Origin: an uncultured Spirochaetaceae bacterium
Lineage (GTDB): Bacteria > Spirochaetota > Spirochaetia > Treponematales > Treponemataceae
NCBI GenBank assembly: GCA_902797925.1
Contig: CADBUT010000447.1
Location: forward strand, 1 to 6,763
Reading direction: 5' to 3'
DNA: 6,763 bases
Of the stretch, positions 4,632 through 6,763 are shown piece by piece. Both the position numbers and the translations under genes were made by a program. Numbering within the stretch: position 1 is the first letter of the stretch; each line of letters opens with the position of its first letter. The notes below the pieces were generated by a model. That model was not told the origin of the DNA, searched no databases, and saw only the letters and a program-made list of their open reading frames with translations.

Positions 4632-5507
4632 ATGAAACTACAGAAATCTTCGATAATTAGAGCAATTATTTTTTCAGCTATCACAGTTTTTTCATTGGAA
4701 TATGCAGCAGCTGTTGACTGGCCTCAGCAAGTACAGACAAAAGACGACTTTTCTGTTGAATTTGCAAGACCATGCGGAAATACATTTTCTACAGGTATTA
4801 TTTTCGCAAACCCGGATACAGTAAAAGCCTCTGACACAGCAACAATTCTTCTTCAGCTTGAACCTTCGGACAGCCTGTCAATGTTCGATTCTCCGCTGGG
4901 AAATGCCATTATTGCAGTAAATGAAGAAAATCTGATGAACACATACGCAAATCTTGACGAACTGAAAATCGCTAAGGACGATTATATGCTCGTTGAAGGC
5001 GAAGAAATTGCAGTAAGCGGAAAATCAGGCTGGCAGAAAGAGCCGTGGGGGCTTGAATTCAAAATTGCTGACATTCAGAGCCAGACTGTTATAAATCCTC
5101 TTGTTCTGCTGCCAAAAATAATAGAAACAGAAGTTCCGCACCTTTACAACATCTCGCTGGTAAACAAAAACGGGCTTCCTTACAATCTTACGCAAAACAA
5201 AGCTCTGCCCGCCGGCACTTACAATCTTTATTTTGAAGGCTACGACCCTGAGCCGCCTTTTAAAGTTACGGTGCTTATAAACGGAAAAGAAGCTGAAACA
5301 ATTACATATAACATGTTAAAAAAAATCGGACGTTCGCTTTTTGTCGGCGGCAAGCGCAACTATGCTTTTGATGCAATTTTTGCAGGGCAAAAAAAGCAGC
5401 TGCTTGCTACAACTTCCCTGACAAAAGGAAAAACACTGCTTGTTATTCAGTCTTTCGATTTGAATGGAAACGAAAGAAACATTTCTTATACTCTTGATAT
5501 TTATTAA
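4632..5507 (+). CDS. Secreted degenerate M23 (LytM-like) protein, zinc ligands lost
   Basis: Exported protein of 291 residues with a signal peptide (basic MKLQKSSIIR, hydrophobic core, likely cut after YAAA at 27). Residues about 45-161 align by eye with an M23 peptidoglycan endopeptidase domain: FSTGIIFA at 52-59, LGN at 89-91, NTYANL at 103-108, SGKSGW at 129-134, GLEF at 140-143, and INPLVLLP at 154-161. The metal ligands are gone: the HxxxD motif is S53 and I57, the HxH of HLHF is G140 and E142, and the YxHL histidine is N107. The domain should therefore be non-catalytic. Residues about 165-291 form an Ig-like beta domain (GTYNLYFEG, then PFKVTVLINGK). Dead LytM domains in EnvC and NlpD activate cell-wall amidases, so an activator or scaffold role is a reasonable inference, not shown. 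It is second in an operon after the membrane-anchored propeller gene. Confidence 0.75.
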   Translation: MKLQKSSIIRAIIFSAITVFSLEYAAAVDWPQQVQTKDDFSVEFARPCGNTFSTGIIFANPDTVKASDTATILLQLEPSDSLSMFDSPLGNAIIAVNEENLMNTYANLDELKIAKDDYMLVEGEEIAVSGKSGWQKEPWGLEFKIADIQSQTVINPLVLLPKIIETEVPHLYNISLVNKNGLPYNLTQNKALPAGTYNLYFEGYDPEPPFKVTVLINGKEAETITYNMLKKIGRSLFVGGKRNYAFDAIFAGQKKQLLATTSLTKGKTLLVIQSFDLNGNERNISYTLDIY

Positions 5508-5547
5508 TTTTCAAGTCACAAACACCGGGCATTTAAGCTCCCGCACG

Positions 5548-5602
5548 AAAAAAAACGGCTGTTCCGGATTGCTGCAAAAGCTAGTCCAGTCAGCCGTTTT
5601 TT
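5548..5602. terminator. Bidirectional intrinsic terminator between convergent operons
   Basis: AAAAAACGGCTG (5550-5561) pairs perfectly over 12 bp with CAGCCGTTTTTT (5591-5602). An inner helix (GGATT 5566-5570 with 5583-5587, including one G-T pair) extends it. It is flanked by A8 (5548-5555) and T6 (5597-5602), so it ends transcripts of the dead-M23 operon on the plus strand and nifU on the minus strand. Confidence 0.85.
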
Positions 5603-5620
5603 GTTTTATCCATCTCGGTT

Positions 5621-6223
5621 TTAACCGTACAAATGCTCGAATTCGTGAAGCTTTTCAAGCGCGCGCTCTTTGCAGCCGCCGCAGACTGTTCCGATTTTTG
5701 TCTTTGCCTGCAAATCTTCCCAATTTCTTGCACCGGCTTTGAAAGCATCTTCTATATCACGGTCTGTAATGTTAAGGCATGTACAGATAACTTCAACAGC
5801 TTCTGAACCGGCAAGCGAAGGCAAGCCTTTCTTTGCGCAATAATCGTCGATGGCGGCACGCAAAGCCTTATCGCCAAGCACAGAGCAGTGAATCTTGTTG
5901 TCCGGCAGACCGCCGAGCTTTGCAACAATGTCCTGCGGCTTAAGCTTGTACGCTTCTTTTATGTCCATGCCTTTGATGGCTTCAGACAAAATAGAAGTTG
6001 ATGCAATCGCGCTTGCGCAACCGTATGTCTTCCAGCGCACGTCTTTGATTGTCGTTCCTTCAATTCTAAGCAGAATCAGCATCTGGTCGCCGCATTTGAT
6101 GTTGCCGACAATTCCGCGGGCATCGCAAGGCCATGCAGATTCGTCTTCAAGAAGCACGTTCTTCGGATTTGTAAAATGCTCTTTTACAATATCGCTATAT
6201 AACCACTGTTCAATTGATGACAT
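5621..6223 (-). CDS. nifU: NifU-like Fe-S cluster scaffold (IscU domain plus BFD-type domain)
   Basis: Scaffold on which iron-sulphur clusters are assembled with sulphur delivered by NifS, in the cytoplasm. Residues 7-130 are the IscU-type domain with the three cluster cysteines Cys44 (KCGDQM, with Asp46), Cys69 (YGCASAIAS) and Cys113 (KIHCSVLG). Residues about 145-192 are a BFD-like [2Fe-2S] domain with Cys147-X-Cys149 (VICTCLN) and Cys181-X2-Cys184 (VCGGCK). The C-terminal Nfu domain of full-length NifU is absent, so at 200 residues this is the short NifU form. The start has GGGAG six bases upstream. It lies 74 bases after nifS and is almost certainly in the same transcript. Extra cysteines at 33 and 129 are not part of the known motifs. 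Confidence 0.92.
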   Translation of the reverse strand: MSSIEQWLYSDIVKEHFTNPKNVLLEDESAWPCDARGIVGNIKCGDQMLILLRIEGTTIKDVRWKTYGCASAIASTSILSEAIKGMDIKEAYKLKPQDIVAKLGGLPDNKIHCSVLGDKALRAAIDDYCAKKGLPSLAGSEAVEVICTCLNITDRDIEDAFKAGARNWEDLQAKTKIGTVCGGCKERALEKLHEFEHLYG

Positions 6224-6229
6224 ATAATT

Positions 6230-6234
6230 CTCCC
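6230..6234 (-). promoter_or_regulatory. Ribosome binding site of nifU
   Basis: GGGAG on the minus strand lies six bases before the ATG at 6223, so nifU is translated independently of nifS. Confidence 0.75.
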
Positions 6235-6267
6235 ATTATTACGAGTCTTATCTCTATTTATAAAATA

Positions 6268-6287
6268 CCGAAATCAATGACTTTCGG
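6268..6287 (-). other. Intercistronic hairpin between nifS and nifU
   Basis: CCGAAA (6268-6273) pairs with TTTCGG (6282-6287) around an 8-base loop, ten bases past the nifS stop. On the minus strand it is followed by TATTTTATAAAT, which is T-rich but not a clean T-run. It may act as a leaky attenuator or a processing/stability element that sets the NifS to NifU ratio. Confidence 0.4.
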
Positions 6288-6297
6288 AAACATGATT

Positions 6298-6763
6298 TTA
6301 CTTTTTTGCCGAATAAACTGTCGACATTTTTCTGAGATTTTCGATTACAGGCGGAAATTTCTCAAGAATATAGTCAACGTCTGATTCTTCTGAATACAAA
6401 CCGAAGCTGAAACGGATTGAGCCATGCGCAAGCTCTGGGCCGAGACCTGTTGCAAGCAGAACGTGGCTCGGTTCAAGGCTGCCTGAAGCGCAGGCAGAAC
6501 CTGTTGAAACAGAAACGCCCAATAAGTCAAGATGCAGCAAAATTGCCTCGCCTTCCGCGCCTGGGAAAGAAATGTCGATTGTGTTCGGCAAAACCTTTTC
6601 CGGGTGGCCGTTTATCTTTATATCCGGAATTTTTGCAAGCAGGCCGTCGCGGAGCTTGTTGCGCAAGGCTCTTGTATGCTTTTCGTATTCAGCAAGATTC
6701 TGCTTTGCAAGCTCTGCCGCATAGCCAAAAGCCGCGATGACAGGCGCATTATATGTGCCCGCC
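6298..6763 (-). CDS. nifS: Cysteine desulfurase NifS, C-terminal part, cut by window edge
   Basis: PLP-dependent enzyme that takes sulphur from cysteine for Fe-S assembly. The visible 154 residues are the C-terminal part and run open to the window edge (first complete codons read AGTYNAPVIAAFGYAAEL), so the N-terminal PLP lysine and cofactor residues are not seen. The catalytic cysteine loop is present: SVSTGSACASGSLEPSHVLL, with the active cysteine at codon 6490-6492, then AHGSIRFSFG, a family hallmark. The TTG at 6664-6666 is internal and is not the start. It is first in the minus-strand operon with nifU. Confidence 0.92.
   Translation of the reverse strand, partial: AGTYNAPVIAAFGYAAELAKQNLAEYEKHTRALRNKLRDGLLAKIPDIKINGHPEKVLPNTIDISFPGAEGEAILLHLDLLGVSVSTGSACASGSLEPSHVLLATGLGPELAHGSIRFSFGLYSEESDVDYILEKFPPVIENLRKMSTVYSAKK

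Noticed and set aside
6298..6666. Separate 122-codon gene starting at TTG 6664-6666
   Set aside because: The frame runs open to the window edge with NifS-like sequence before the TTG, so it is the C-terminal part of nifS.

Overview
The window looks like chromosomal DNA of a spirochaete, most likely a host-associated Treponema. This is inferred from the gene content and the style of the secreted proteins; there is no rRNA or other marker to prove it. Supporting signs are a DNA-binding-domain/PTS-IIA fusion of a kind I associate with spirochaetes, a compact NifS-NifU iron-sulphur pair, several secreted or membrane-anchored proteins of poorly described families, GGGAG-type ribosome binding sites, and a block of non-coding hairpin repeats.

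Layout. Bases 1-700 hold no convincing gene. They carry two diverged copies (1-248 and 401-678) of a structured repeat plus a short third fragment. Copy B folds into a string of five hairpins, and paired base changes between copies support at least one stem. Next come rluA on the minus strand (701-1372, a 23S/tRNA-type pseudouridine synthase) and, divergently, a secreted transglutaminase-like protein (1434-2603). A bidirectional terminator (2618-2650) separates that gene from a minus-strand regulator (2708-3361) that joins an excisionase-type helix-turn-helix to a PTS EIIA type-2 domain. A 176-base divergent promoter region leads to a two-gene plus-strand operon: a membrane-anchored beta-propeller-like protein (3538-4623) and a secreted M23 (LytM-like) protein in which every zinc ligand is replaced (4632-5507). 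A second bidirectional terminator (5548-5602) separates this from a minus-strand operon of nifS (cut by the window edge, 6298-6763) and nifU (5621-6223).

How the parts work together. NifS supplies sulphur from cysteine and NifU is the scaffold on which Fe-S clusters are built. The EIIA fusion probably converts PTS phosphorylation state into transcription control; no sugar permease is encoded nearby. The propeller and dead-M23 pair both face the cell envelope and are translationally coupled, which suggests a joint structural or regulatory role in the wall. Two genes, rluA and the propeller gene, appear to have promoters placed so close to the start codon that their mRNAs would be leaderless or nearly so.

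The most novel-looking items are the hairpin-cassette repeat, the catalytically dead M23 operon, and the EIIA-DNA-binding fusion with a candidate operator over its own promoter.
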